Below are positions 48,201-52,900 of a DNA stretch of 64,000 nucleotides, piece by piece. The DNA comes from Mesostigma viride. Taxonomy: Eukaryota > Streptophyta > Mesostigmatophyceae > Mesostigmatales > Mesostigmataceae. The position numbers and the translations under genes were made by a program. Where the stretch lies: positions 2,511,692 through 2,575,691 of the forward strand of contig RPFO01000310.1 of NCBI GenBank assembly GCA_009746045.1. Reading direction: 5' to 3'. Under the pieces are notes generated by a model. The model worked only from the letters and a program-made list of their open reading frames with translations. It searched no databases and was not told the origin of the DNA. The stretch's first letter is position 1, and the number at the start of each line of letters is the position of its first letter.

Positions 48201-49999
48201 ATGACATGGCCAGCTTGCTGGACGTCCCCGTTGGCACGGAGGTGGAGTTTTGTTACTACATCAGCAACACTGGTGAGGGTGCCCTGCGCAACCTGGTCCT
48301 GGTGGATGACAACGGGACTCCCAACGACCCGTCGGATGACTACAGCTTGGTGCCTGTTCTGCCTGCAGGTACCCTGGTGGATGGAGATGGCGATGGTCAG
48401 GTGGACGACTTGCCTGCCCACACCACGCTGGTCCTTCCCTACCCTTACCCCACTCCCATGACATCCGGCCACCACAACACGGTGAGTATGTCGGGCTCTG
48501 GTCCTGTGCCCTCCAACGCTCCGGCATCCTCTTATGAGGTTACTGCTGCTGCGGTGGTGACTGTGGCGGCTGAGCCCGAGGTGAGCATTGTCAAGACGGT
48601 GATGCTTGCAGGCGGCACTTGCGGTGTGAACGACGTCCCGAGTCTGGTCAACGTTGCAGTGGGCACATCGGTGGAGTTCTGCTACACTATCAGCAATAGC
48701 GGGAACGGCTCCCTGCACAGCATGGTGATCACGGATGACAATGGCACGCCCAACGACCCCTCGGATGACATCAGCCTGGCAAGCTTCATCCCGGCCGGCA
48801 ATCTGGTGGATGCGGATGGGGATGGGCAGGTGGATGACCTGCCTGCCCAGAGCACGGTGAGCTTCAAGTACCCGACTCCCTCCGAGCTGACCAGCGACCA
48901 TGTGAGCGTGGTGGTGGTGGCAGGATATGGTGACATGCCTGATGCAGGTGTGCCGGCCTTCTACACCGACACCTCGAGTGTGACTGTGACGGTGGTCGAT
49001 GAGCCCGTCCCAAGCATTGAGAAGAAGGTGATGGTGGCTGGTGGCACGTGCGGGGTGAATGACACGGCCAGCTTGCTGGACGTCCCCGTTGGCACGGAGG
49101 TGGAGTTTTGTTACTACATCAGCAACACTGGTGAGGGTGCCCTGCGCAACCTGGTCCTGGTGGATGACAACGGGACTCCCAACGACCCGTCGGATGACTA
49201 CAGCTTGGTGCCTGTTCTGCCTGCAGGTACCCTGGTGGATGGAGATGGCGATGGTCAGGTGGACGACTTGCCTGCCCACACCACGCTGGTCCTTCCCTAC
49301 CCTTACCCCACTCCCATGACATCCGGCCACCACAACACGGTGAGTATGTCGGGCTCTGGTCCTGTGCCCTCCAACGCTCCGGCATCCTCTTATGAGGTTA
49401 CTGCTGCTGCGGTGGTGACTGTGGCGGCTGAGCCCGAGGTGAGCATTGTCAAGACGGTGATGCTTGCAGGCGGCACTTGCGGTGTGAACGACGTCCCGAG
49501 TCTGGTCAACGTTGCAGTGGGCACATCGGTGGAGTTCTGCTACACTATCAGCAATAGCGGGAACGGCTCTCTGCGCAGCATGGTCATCACGGATGACAAT
49601 GGCACGCCCAACGACCCCTCGGATGACATCAGCCTGGCAAGCTTCATCCCGGCCGGCAATCTGGTGGATGCGGATGGGGATGGGCAGGTGGATGACCTGC
49701 CTGCCCAGAGCACGGTGAGCTTCAAGTACCCGACTCCCTCCCAGCTGACCAGCGACCATGTGAGCGTGGTGGTGGTGGCAGGATATGGTGACATGCCTGA
49801 TGCAGGTGTGCCGGCTTTCTACACCGACACCTCAAGTGTGACTGTGACGGTGGTTGATGAGCCCGTCCCAAGCATTGAGAAGAAGGTGATGTGGGCTGGT
49901 GGCACGTGCGGGGTGAATGACACGGCCAGCTTGCTGGACGTCCCCGTTGCACGGAGGTGGAGTTTGTTACTACATCAGCAACACTGGTGAGGGTGCCCT
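23277..49999 (+). repeat. 858-bp tandem array: 31 complete units and a truncated 32nd
   Basis: Unit starts (GTGATGGTGGCTGG anchor) fall at 23292, 24150 and then 25007 + 858n, the last at 49889. Spacing is exactly 858 bp except unit 2 (857). The internal half-repeat is exactly 429 bp (23292 to 23721). Units 3-30 appear identical in sequence except for one ACG/ATG codon. Divergence concentrates in unit 1, the B half of unit 31, and unit 32. The copy number in the genome may differ from the assembly. Confidence 0.97.
24206..49990 (+). CDS. Giant gene: DUF11-like tandem modules (about 8,590 aa open frame)
   Basis: One uninterrupted frame through units 2-31 and into unit 32. Each 286-residue unit has two equal 143-residue modules. 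Module A: TCGVNDMASLLDVPVGTEVE, YYISNTGEGAL, VDDNGTPNDPSDDYSL, VDGDGDGQVDDLPA. Module B: TCGVNDVPSLVNVAVGTSVE, YTISNSGNGSL, TDDNGTPNDPSDDISL, VDADGDGQVDDLPA. The pattern VGT.VEFCY.ISN.G.G.L followed by DDNGTP.DPSDD is that of DUF11/conserved-repeat beta-sandwich modules, common in bacterial surface proteins. Two Cys per module could form a disulfide. The D-x-D-G-D-G-x-x-D-D loop resembles calcium-binding loops. No intron is visible in 25.8 kb. The true start is upstream; no internal start is implied. After two one-base losses in unit 32 the frame ends at 49988-49990. Confidence 0.85.
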   Translation, partial: VGTEVEFCYYISNTGEGALRNLVLVDDNGTPNDPSDDYSLVPVLPAGTLVDGDGDGQVDDLPAHTTLVLPYPYPTPMTSGHHNTVSMSGSGPVPSNAPASSYEVTAAAVVTVAAEPEVSIVKTVMLAGGTCGVNDVPSLVNVAVGTSVEFCYTISNSGNGSLHSMVITDDNGTPNDPSDDISLASFIPAGNLVDADGDGQVDDLPAQSTVSFKYPTPSELTSDHVSVVVVAGYGDMPDAGVPAFYTDTSSVTVTVVDEPVPSIEKKVMVAGGTCGVNDMASLLDVPVGTEVEFCYYISNTGEGALRNLVLVDDNGTPNDPSDDYSLVPVLPAGTLVDGDGDGQVDDLPAHTTLVLPYPYPTPMTSGHHNTVSMSGSGPVPSNAPASSYEVTAAAVVTVAAEPEVSIVKTVMLAGGTCGVNDVPSLVNVAVGTSVEFCYTISNSGNGSLHSMVITDDNGTPNDPSDDISLASFIPAGNLVDADGDGQVDDLPAQSTVSFKYPTPSELTSDHVSVVVVAGYGDMPDAGVPAFYTDTSSVTVTVVDEPVPSIEKKVMVAGGTCGVNDMASLLDVPVGTEVEFCYYISNTGEGALRNLVLVDDNGTPNDPSDDYSLVPVLPAGTLVDGDGDGQVDDLPAHTTLVLPYPYPTPMTSGHHNTVSMSGSGPVPSNAPASSYEVTAAAVVTVAAEPEVSIVKTVMLAGGTCGVNDVPSLVNVAVGTSVEFCYTISNSGNGSLHSMVITDDNGTPNDPSDDISLASFIPAGNLVDADGDGQVDDLPAQSTVSFKYPTPSELTSDHVSVVVVAGYGDMPDAGVPAFYTDTSSVTVTVVDEPVPSIEKKVMVAGGTCGVNDTASLLDVPVGTEVEFCYYISNTGEGALRNLVLVDDNGTPNDPSDDYSLVPVLPAGTLVDGDGDGQVDDLPAHTTLVLPYPYPTPMTSGHHNTVSMSGSGPVPSNAPASSYEVTAAAVVTVAAEPEVSIVKTVMLAGGTCGVNDVPSLVNVAVGTSVEFCYTISNSGNGSLHSMVITDDNGTPNDPSDDISLASFIPAGNLVDADGDGQVDDLPAQSTVSFKYPTPSELTSDHVSVVVVAGYGDMPDAGVPAFYTDTSSVTVTVVDEPVPSIEKKVMVAGGTCGVNDTASLLDVPVGTEVEFCYYISNTGEGALRNLVLVDDNGTPNDPSDDYSLVPVLPAGTLVDGDGDGQVDDLPAHTTLVLPYPYPTPMTSGHHNTVSMSGSGPVPSNAPASSYEVTAAAVVTVAAEPEVSIVKTVMLAGGTCGVNDVPSLVNVAVGTSVEFCYTISNSGNGSLHSMVITDDNGTPNDPSDDISLASFIPAGNLVDADGDGQVDDLPAQSTVSFKYPTPSELTSDHVSVVVVAGYGDMPDAGVPAFYTDTSSVTVTVVDEPVPSIEKKVMVAGGTCGVNDMASLLDVPVGTEVEFCYYISNTGEGALRNLVLVDDNGTPNDPSDDYSLVPVLPAGTLVDGDGDGQVDDLPAHTTLVLPYPYPTPMTSGHHNTVSMSGSGPVPSNAPASSYEVTAAAVVTVAAEPEVSIVKTVMLAGGTCGVNDVPSLVNVAVGTSVEFCYTISNSGNGSLHSMVITDDNGTPNDPSDDISLASFIPAGNLVDADGDGQVDDLPAQSTVSFKYPTPSELTSDHVSVVVVAGYGDMPDAGVPAFYTDTSSVTVTVVDEPVPSIEKKVMVAGGTCGVNDMASLLDVPVGTEVEFCYYISNTGEGALRNLVLVDDNGTPNDPSDDYSLVPVLPAGTLVDGDGDGQVDDLPAHTTLVLPYPYPTPMTSGHHNTVSMSGSGPVPSNAPASSYEVTAAAVVTVAAEPEVSIVKTVMLAGGTCGVNDVPSLVNVAVGTSVEFCYTISNSGNGSLHSMVITDDNGTPNDPSDDISLASFIPAGNLVDADGDGQVDDLPAQSTVSFKYPTPSELTSDHVSVVVVAGYGDMPDAGVPAFYTDTSSVTVTVVDEPVPSIEKKVMVAGGTCGVNDMASLLDVPVGTEVEFCYYISNTGEGALRNLVLVDDNGTPNDPSDDYSLVPVLPAGTLVDGDGDGQVDDLPAHTTLVLPYPYPTPMTSGHHNTVSMSGSGPVPSNAPASSYEVTAAAVVTVAAEPEVSIVKTVMLAGGTCGVNDVPSLVNVAVGTSVEFCYTISNSGNGSLHSMVITDDNGTPNDPSDDISLASFIPAGNLVDADGDGQVDDLPAQSTVSFKYPTPSELTSDHVSVVVVAGYGDMPDAGVPAFYTDTSSVTVTVVDEPVPSIEKKVMVAGGTCGVNDMASLLDVPVGTEVEFCYYISNTGEGALRNLVLVDDNGTPNDPSDDYSLVPVLPAGTLVDGDGDGQVDDLPAHTTLVLPYPYPTPMTSGHHNTVSMSGSGPVPSNAPASSYEVTAAAVVTVAAEPEVSIVKTVMLAGGTCGVNDVPSLVNVAVGTSVEFCYTISNSGNGSLHSMVITDDNGTPNDPSDDISLASFIPAGNLVDADGDGQVDDLPAQSTVSFKYPTPSELTSDHVSVVVVAGYGDMPDAGVPAFYTDTSSVTVTVVDEPVPSIEKKVMVAGGTCGVNDMASLLDVPVGTEVEFCYYISNTGEGALRNLVLVDDNGTPNDPSDDYSLVPVLPAGTLVDGDGDGQVDDLPAHTTLVLPYPYPTPMTSGHHNTVSMSGSGPVPSNAPASSYEVTAAAVVTVAAEPEVSIVKTVMLAGGTCGVNDVPSLVNVAVGTSVEFCYTISNSGNGSLHSMVITDDNGTPNDPSDDISLASFIPAGNLVDADGDGQVDDLPAQSTVSFKYPTPSELTSDHVSVVVVAGYGDMPDAGVPAFYTDTSSVTVTVVDEPVPSIEKKVMVAGGTCGVNDMASLLDVPVGTEVEFCYYISNTGEGALRNLVLVDDNGTPNDPSDDYSLVPVLPAGTLVDGDGDGQVDDLPAHTTLVLPYPYPTPMTSGHHNTVSMSGSGPVPSNAPASSYEVTAAAVVTVAAEPEVSIVKTVMLAGGTCGVNDVPSLVNVAVGTSVEFCYTISNSGNGSLHSMVITDDNGTPNDPSDDISLASFIPAGNLVDADGDGQVDDLPAQSTVSFKYPTPSELTSDHVSVVVVAGYGDMPDAGVPAFYTDTSSVTVTVVDEPVPSIEKKVMVAGGTCGVNDMASLLDVPVGTEVEFCYYISNTGEGALRNLVLVDDNGTPNDPSDDYSLVPVLPAGTLVDGDGDGQVDDLPAHTTLVLPYPYPTPMTSGHHNTVSMSGSGPVPSNAPASSYEVTAAAVVTVAAEPEVSIVKTVMLAGGTCGVNDVPSLVNVAVGTSVEFCYTISNSGNGSLHSMVITDDNGTPNDPSDDISLASFIPAGNLVDADGDGQVDDLPAQSTVSFKYPTPSELTSDHVSVVVVAGYGDMPDAGVPAFYTDTSSVTVTVVDEPVPSIEKKVMVAGGTCGVNDMASLLDVPVGTEVEFCYYISNTGEGALRNLVLVDDNGTPNDPSDDYSLVPVLPAGTLVDGDGDGQVDDLPAHTTLVLPYPYPTPMTSGHHNTVSMSGSGPVPSNAPASSYEVTAAAVVTVAAEPEVSIVKTVMLAGGTCGVNDVPSLVNVAVGTSVEFCYTISNSGNGSLHSMVITDDNGTPNDPSDDISLASFIPAGNLVDADGDGQVDDLPAQSTVSFKYPTPSELTSDHVSVVVVAGYGDMPDAGVPAFYTDTSSVTVTVVDEPVPSIEKKVMVAGGTCGVNDMASLLDVPVGTEVEFCYYISNTGEGALRNLVLVDDNGTPNDPSDDYSLVPVLPAGTLVDGDGDGQVDDLPAHTTLVLPYPYPTPMTSGHHNTVSMSGSGPVPSNAPASSYEVTAAAVVTVAAEPEVSIVKTVMLAGGTCGVNDVPSLVNVAVGTSVEFCYTISNSGNGSLHSMVITDDNGTPNDPSDDISLASFIPAGNLVDADGDGQVDDLPAQSTVSFKYPTPSELTSDHVSVVVVAGYGDMPDAGVPAFYTDTSSVTVTVVDEPVPSIEKKVMVAGGTCGVNDMASLLDVPVGTEVEFCYYISNTGEGALRNLVLVDDNGTPNDPSDDYSLVPVLPAGTLVDGDGDGQVDDLPAHTTLVLPYPYPTPMTSGHHNTVSMSGSGPVPSNAPASSYEVTAAAVVTVAAEPEVSIVKTVMLAGGTCGVNDVPSLVNVAVGTSVEFCYTISNSGNGSLHSMVITDDNGTPNDPSDDISLASFIPAGNLVDADGDGQVDDLPAQSTVSFKYPTPSELTSDHVSVVVVAGYGDMPDAGVPAFYTDTSSVTVTVVDEPVPSIEKKVMVAGGTCGVNDMASLLDVPVGTEVEFCYYISNTGEGALRNLVLVDDNGTPNDPSDDYSLVPVLPAGTLVDGDGDGQVDDLPAHTTLVLPYPYPTPMTSGHHNTVSMSGSGPVPSNAPASSYEVTAAAVVTVAAEPEVSIVKTVMLAGGTCGVNDVPSLVNVAVGTSVEFCYTISNSGNGSLHSMVITDDNGTPNDPSDDISLASFIPAGNLVDADGDGQVDDLPAQSTVSFKYPTPSELTSDHVSVVVVAGYGDMPDAGVPAFYTDTSSVTVTVVDEPVPSIEKKVMVAGGTCGVNDMASLLDVPVGTEVEFCYYISNTGEGALRNLVLVDDNGTPNDPSDDYSLVPVLPAGTLVDGDGDGQVDDLPAHTTLVLPYPYPTPMTSGHHNTVSMSGSGPVPSNAPASSYEVTAAAVVTVAAEPEVSIVKTVMLAGGTCGVNDVPSLVNVAVGTSVEFCYTISNSGNGSLHSMVITDDNGTPNDPSDDISLASFIPAGNLVDADGDGQVDDLPAQSTVSFKYPTPSELTSDHVSVVVVAGYGDMPDAGVPAFYTDTSSVTVTVVDEPVPSIEKKVMVAGGTCGVNDMASLLDVPVGTEVEFCYYISNTGEGALRNLVLVDDNGTPNDPSDDYSLVPVLPAGTLVDGDGDGQVDDLPAHTTLVLPYPYPTPMTSGHHNTVSMSGSGPVPSNAPASSYEVTAAAVVTVAAEPEVSIVKTVMLAGGTCGVNDVPSLVNVAVGTSVEFCYTISNSGNGSLHSMVITDDNGTPNDPSDDISLASFIPAGNLVDADGDGQVDDLPAQSTVSFKYPTPSELTSDHVSVVVVAGYGDMPDAGVPAFYTDTSSVTVTVVDEPVPSIEKKVMVAGGTCGVNDMASLLDVPVGTEVEFCYYISNTGEGALRNLVLVDDNGTPNDPSDDYSLVPVLPAGTLVDGDGDGQVDDLPAHTTLVLPYPYPTPMTSGHHNTVSMSGSGPVPSNAPASSYEVTAAAVVTVAAEPEVSIVKTVMLAGGTCGVNDVPSLVNVAVGTSVEFCYTISNSGNGSLHSMVITDDNGTPNDPSDDISLASFIPAGNLVDADGDGQVDDLPAQSTVSFKYPTPSELTSDHVSVVVVAGYGDMPDAGVPAFYTDTSSVTVTVVDEPVPSIEKKVMVAGGTCGVNDMASLLDVPVGTEVEFCYYISNTGEGALRNLVLVDDNGTPNDPSDDYSLVPVLPAGTLVDGDGDGQVDDLPAHTTLVLPYPYPTPMTSGHHNTVSMSGSGPVPSNAPASSYEVTAAAVVTVAAEPEVSIVKTVMLAGGTCGVNDVPSLVNVAVGTSVEFCYTISNSGNGSLHSMVITDDNGTPNDPSDDISLASFIPAGNLVDADGDGQVDDLPAQSTVSFKYPTPSELTSDHVSVVVVAGYGDMPDAGVPAFYTDTSSVTVTVVDEPVPSIEKKVMVAGGTCGVNDMASLLDVPVGTEVEFCYYISNTGEGALRNLVLVDDNGTPNDPSDDYSLVPVLPAGTLVDGDGDGQVDDLPAHTTLVLPYPYPTPMTSGHHNTVSMSGSGPVPSNAPASSYEVTAAAVVTVAAEPEVSIVKTVMLAGGTCGVNDVPSLVNVAVGTSVEFCYTISNSGNGSLHSMVITDDNGTPNDPSDDISLASFIPAGNLVDADGDGQVDDLPAQSTVSFKYPTPSELTSDHVSVVVVAGYGDMPDAGVPAFYTDTSSVTVTVVDEPVPSIEKKVMVAGGTCGVNDMASLLDVPVGTEVEFCYYISNTGEGALRNLVLVDDNGTPNDPSDDYSLVPVLPAGTLVDGDGDGQVDDLPAHTTLVLPYPYPTPMTSGHHNTVSMSGSGPVPSNAPASSYEVTAAAVVTVAAEPEVSIVKTVMLAGGTCGVNDVPSLVNVAVGTSVEFCYTISNSGNGSLHSMVITDDNGTPNDPSDDISLASFIPAGNLVDADGDGQVDDLPAQSTVSFKYPTPSELTSDHVSVVVVAGYGDMPDAGVPAFYTDTSSVTVTVVDEPVPSIEKKVMVAGGTCGVNDMASLLDVPVGTEVEFCYYISNTGEGALRNLVLVDDNGTPNDPSDDYSLVPVLPAGTLVDGDGDGQVDDLPAHTTLVLPYPYPTPMTSGHHNTVSMSGSGPVPSNAPASSYEVTAAAVVTVAAEPEVSIVKTVMLAGGTCGVNDVPSLVNVAVGTSVEFCYTISNSGNGSLHSMVITDDNGTPNDPSDDISLASFIPAGNLVDADGDGQVDDLPAQSTVSFKYPTPSELTSDHVSVVVVAGYGDMPDAGVPAFYTDTSSVTVTVVDEPVPSIEKKVMVAGGTCGVNDMASLLDVPVGTEVEFCYYISNTGEGALRNLVLVDDNGTPNDPSDDYSLVPVLPAGTLVDGDGDGQVDDLPAHTTLVLPYPYPTPMTSGHHNTVSMSGSGPVPSNAPASSYEVTAAAVVTVAAEPEVSIVKTVMLAGGTCGVNDVPSLVNVAVGTSVEFCYTISNSGNGSLHSMVITDDNGTPNDPSDDISLASFIPAGNLVDADGDGQVDDLPAQSTVSFKYPTPSELTSDHVSVVVVAGYGDMPDAGVPAFYTDTSSVTVTVVDEPVPSIEKKVMVAGGTCGVNDMASLLDVPVGTEVEFCYYISNTGEGALRNLVLVDDNGTPNDPSDDYSLVPVLPAGTLVDGDGDGQVDDLPAHTTLVLPYPYPTPMTSGHHNTVSMSGSGPVPSNAPASSYEVTAAAVVTVAAEPEVSIVKTVMLAGGTCGVNDVPSLVNVAVGTSVEFCYTISNSGNGSLHSMVITDDNGTPNDPSDDISLASFIPAGNLVDADGDGQVDDLPAQSTVSFKYPTPSELTSDHVSVVVVAGYGDMPDAGVPAFYTDTSSVTVTVVDEPVPSIEKKVMVAGGTCGVNDTASLLDVPVGTEVEFCYYISNTGEGALRNLVLVDDNGTPNDPSDDYSLVPVLPAGTLVDGDGDGQVDDLPAHTTLVLPYPYPTPMTSGHHNTVSMSGSGPVPSNAPASSYEVTAAAVVTVAAEPEVSIVKTVMLAGGTCGVNDVPSLVNVAVGTSVEFCYTISNSGNGSLHSMVITDDNGTPNDPSDDISLASFIPAGNLVDADGDGQVDDLPAQSTVSFKYPTPSELTSDHVSVVVVAGYGDMPDAGVPAFYTDTSSVTVTVVDEPVPSIEKKVMVAGGTCGVNDMASLLDVPVGTEVEFCYYISNTGEGALRNLVLVDDNGTPNDPSDDYSLVPVLPAGTLVDGDGDGQVDDLPAHTTLVLPYPYPTPMTSGHHNTVSMSGSGPVPSNAPASSYEVTAAAVVTVAAEPEVSIVKTVMLAGGTCGVNDVPSLVNVAVGTSVEFCYTISNSGNGSLHSMVITDDNGTPNDPSDDISLASFIPAGNLVDADGDGQVDDLPAQSTVSFKYPTPSELTSDHVSVVVVAGYGDMPDAGVPAFYTDTSSVTVTVVDEPVPSIEKKVMVAGGTCGVNDMASLLDVPVGTEVEFCYYISNTGEGALRNLVLVDDNGTPNDPSDDYSLVPVLPAGTLVDGDGDGQVDDLPAHTTLVLPYPYPTPMTSGHHNTVSMSGSGPVPSNAPASSYEVTAAAVVTVAAEPEVSIVKTVMLAGGTCGVNDVPSLVNVAVGTSVEFCYTISNSGNGSLHSMVITDDNGTPNDPSDDISLASFIPAGNLVDADGDGQVDDLPAQSTVSFKYPTPSELTSDHVSVVVVAGYGDMPDAGVPAFYTDTSSVTVTVVDEPVPSIEKKVMVAGGTCGVNDMASLLDVPVGTEVEFCYYISNTGEGALRNLVLVDDNGTPNDPSDDYSLVPVLPAGTLVDGDGDGQVDDLPAHTTLVLPYPYPTPMTSGHHNTVSMSGSGPVPSNAPASSYEVTAAAVVTVAAEPEVSIVKTVMLAGGTCGVNDVPSLVNVAVGTSVEFCYTISNSGNGSLHSMVITDDNGTPNDPSDDISLASFIPAGNLVDADGDGQVDDLPAQSTVSFKYPTPSELTSDHVSVVVVAGYGDMPDAGVPAFYTDTSSVTVTVVDEPVPSIEKKVMVAGGTCGVNDTASLLDVPVGTEVEFCYYISNTGEGALRNLVLVDDNGTPNDPSDDYSLVPVLPAGTLVDGDGDGQVDDLPAHTTLVLPYPYPTPMTSGHHNTVSMSGSGPVPSNAPASSYEVTAAAVVTVAAEPEVSIVKTVMLAGGTCGVNDVPSLVNVAVGTSVEFCYTISNSGNGSLRSMVITDDNGTPNDPSDDISLASFIPAGNLVDADGDGQVDDLPAQSTVSFKYPTPSQLTSDHVSVVVVAGYGDMPDAGVPAFYTDTSSVTVTVVDEPVPSIEKKVMWAGGTCGVNDTASLLDVPVARRWSLLLHQQHW

Positions 50000-52900
50000 C
50001 GCCGCCAACCACCGTCCCACCGCCAGCACTCAACCTTCACCACCACCATCCCACCGTCACCTCCACCATCACCACCATCTGCACCACCGCCCCAAAGTCC
50101 ACCTCGCCGCCCCTGTCATTTGAACCCTCACCTTCACCTCTCCGCCACCACCGTCCCACCGCCATCGCCTGGGCCGTCCCCACCACCATCCCCACCTCCT
50201 TCACCGCCTCCTCCACCACCGCCTCCTCCACCCCCGCCTTCTCCGCCACCTTCACCACCACCACCACGTCCACCCTCGCTGCCCTCGTCATTTGAACCCT
50301 CACCTCCACCCGCGCTGCCACCACCGTCCCCACCGCCAGCACCTCCACCTTCACCACCACCATCCCCACCGCCATCACCTCCACCATCACCACCATCTTC
50401 ACCACCGCCCCAAAGTCCACCCTCGCCGCCCCTGTCATTTGAACCCTCTCCTCCACCCTCGCCGCCACCACCGTCCCCACCGCCATCGCCTCCGCCATCT
50501 CCACCACCATCCCCACCTCCTTCACCGCCTGCTCCACCACCGCCTTCTCCGCCACCTTCACCCCCACCCCCACGTCCACCCTCGCCGCCCCTGTCATTTG
50601 AACCCTCATCTTCACCCTCTCCGCCACCACCGTCCCCACAGCCATCGCCTGGGCCGTCTTCACCACCATCCCCACCTCCTTCACTGCCTTCTCCACCACC
50701 GCCTCCTCCACCACCGCCTTTTCCGCCACGTTCACCACCACCACCACGTCCACCATTGCCACCCTCGTCATTTGAACCCTCTCCTCCACCCTCGCCGCCA
50801 CCATCGTCCCCACCGCCTTCACCTCCACCTTCACCACCACCATCCCCACCACCTTCACCACCTCCTCCACCTTCGCCTTCTCCGCCACCTTCACCACCAC
50901 CACCACGTCCACCCTCGCCGCCCCCCTCATTTGAACCCTCTCCTCCACCCTCGCCGCCAACACCGTCCCCACCGCCATCGCCTCCGCCATCCCCACCACC
51001 ATCCCCACCTCCTTCACCGCCTCCTCCACCACCGCCTTCTCCGCCACCTTCACCACCACCCCCACGTCCACCCTCGCCGCCCCTGTCATTTGAACCCTCA
51101 CCTTCACCCTCGCCGCCAACACCGTCCCCACAGCCATCGCCTGGGCCGTCCCCACCACCATCCCCACCTCCTTCACTGCCTCCTCCACCACCGCCTCCTC
51201 CACCACCGCCTTTTCCGCCACGTTCACCACCACCACCACGTCCACCCTTGCCACCCTCGTCATTTGAACCCTCTCCTCCACCCTCGCCGCCACCATCGTC
51301 CCCACCCCCTTCACCTCCACCTTCACCACCACCATCCCCACCTCCTTCACTGCCTCCTCCACCACCGCCTTCTCCGCCACCTTCACCACCACCCCCACGT
51401 CCACCCTTGCCGCCCTCGTCATTTGAACCCTCTCCTCCACCCTCGCCGCCACCACCGTCTCCTCTGCCATCGCCTCCGCCATCCCCACCACCATCTCCAC
51501 CACCATCCCCACCTCCTTCACCGCCTCCTCCACCACCGCCTTCTCCGCCACCTTCACCACCACCACCACGTCCACCCTCGCCGCCCCTGTCATTTGAACC
51601 CTCTCCTCCACCCTCGCCGCCACCACCGTCCCCACCGCCATCGCCTCCGCCATCCCCACCACCATCCCCACCTCCTTCACCGCCTCCACCACCGCCTTCT
51701 CCGCCACCTTCACCACCACCCCCACGTGTACCCTTGACGCCCTCGTCATTTGAACCCTCTCCTCCACCCTCGCTGCCACCACCGTCCCCTCTGCCATCGC
51801 CTCCGCCATCCCCACCACCATCTCCACCACCATCCCCACCTCCTTCACCGCCTCCTCCACCACCGCCTTCTCCACCACCTTCACCACCACCACCACGTCC
51901 ACCCTTGCCGCCCCCGTCACTTGAACCCTCTCCTCCACCCTCGCCGCCACCACCGTCCGCTCTGCCGTCGCCTCCGCCATCCCCACCACCATCCCCACCA
52001 CCATCCCCACCTCCTTCACCACCTCCACCACCGCCTTCTCTGCCACCTTCACCACCACCACCACGTCCACCCTCGCTGCCCTCGTCATTTGAACCCTCAC
52101 CTCCACCCGCGCCGCCACCACCGTCCCCACTGCCATCACCTCCATCTTCACCACCACCATCCTCATTGCCATCACCTCCACCATCACCACCATCTTCACC
52201 ACCGCCCCAAAGTCCACCCTCGACGCCCCTGTCATTTGAACCCTCACCTTCACCCTCCCCGCCACCACCATCCCCACCGCCATCGCCTCCGCCATCCCCA
52301 CCACCATCCCCACCTCCTTCACCGCCTCCTCCACCACCACCTCCTCCACCACCGCCTTCTCTGCCACCTTCACCACCACCACCCCGTCCACCCTTGCCGC
52401 CCCCGTCATTTGAACCCTCTCCTCCACCCTCGCCGCCACCACCGTCCCCACCACCATCACCTCCACCTTCACCACCACCATCTTCACCTCCATCACCTCC
52501 ACCATCACCACCATCGCCACCACCGCCCCAAAGTCCACCCTCGACGCCCCTGTCATTTGAACCCTCACCTTCACCCTCCCCGCCACCACCGTCCCCACCG
52601 CCATCGCCTCTGCCATCCCCACCACCATCCACGCCTCCTTCACCGCCTCCACCACCGCCTTTTCCGCCACCTTCACCACCACCCCCACGTCCACCCTTGC
52701 CGCCCTCGTCATTTGAACCCTCTCCTCCACCCTCGCCGCCACCACCGTCCCCTCTGTCATCGCCTCCGCCATCCCCACCACCATCTCCACCACCATCCCC
52801 ACCTCCTTCACCACCTCCTCCACCTTCGCCTTCTCCGCCACCTTCACCATCACCACCACGACCACCCTCGCCGCCCCCGTCATTTGAACCCTCACCTCCA

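Noticed and set aside
24080-49759. Reverse-strand ORF of 8,559 aa
   Set aside because: No domain pattern and a His/Arg/Val bias; it is the shadow of the sense DUF11-like array and is open only because the unit is divisible by three.
24237-49794. Repeated 84-88 aa ORFs in every 858-bp unit
   Set aside because: Alternative frames of the repeat unit, recurring only because the unit recurs.
23277-49999. CRISPR-like array
   Set aside because: The repeats are 858-bp coding units without spacers, in a eukaryotic context.
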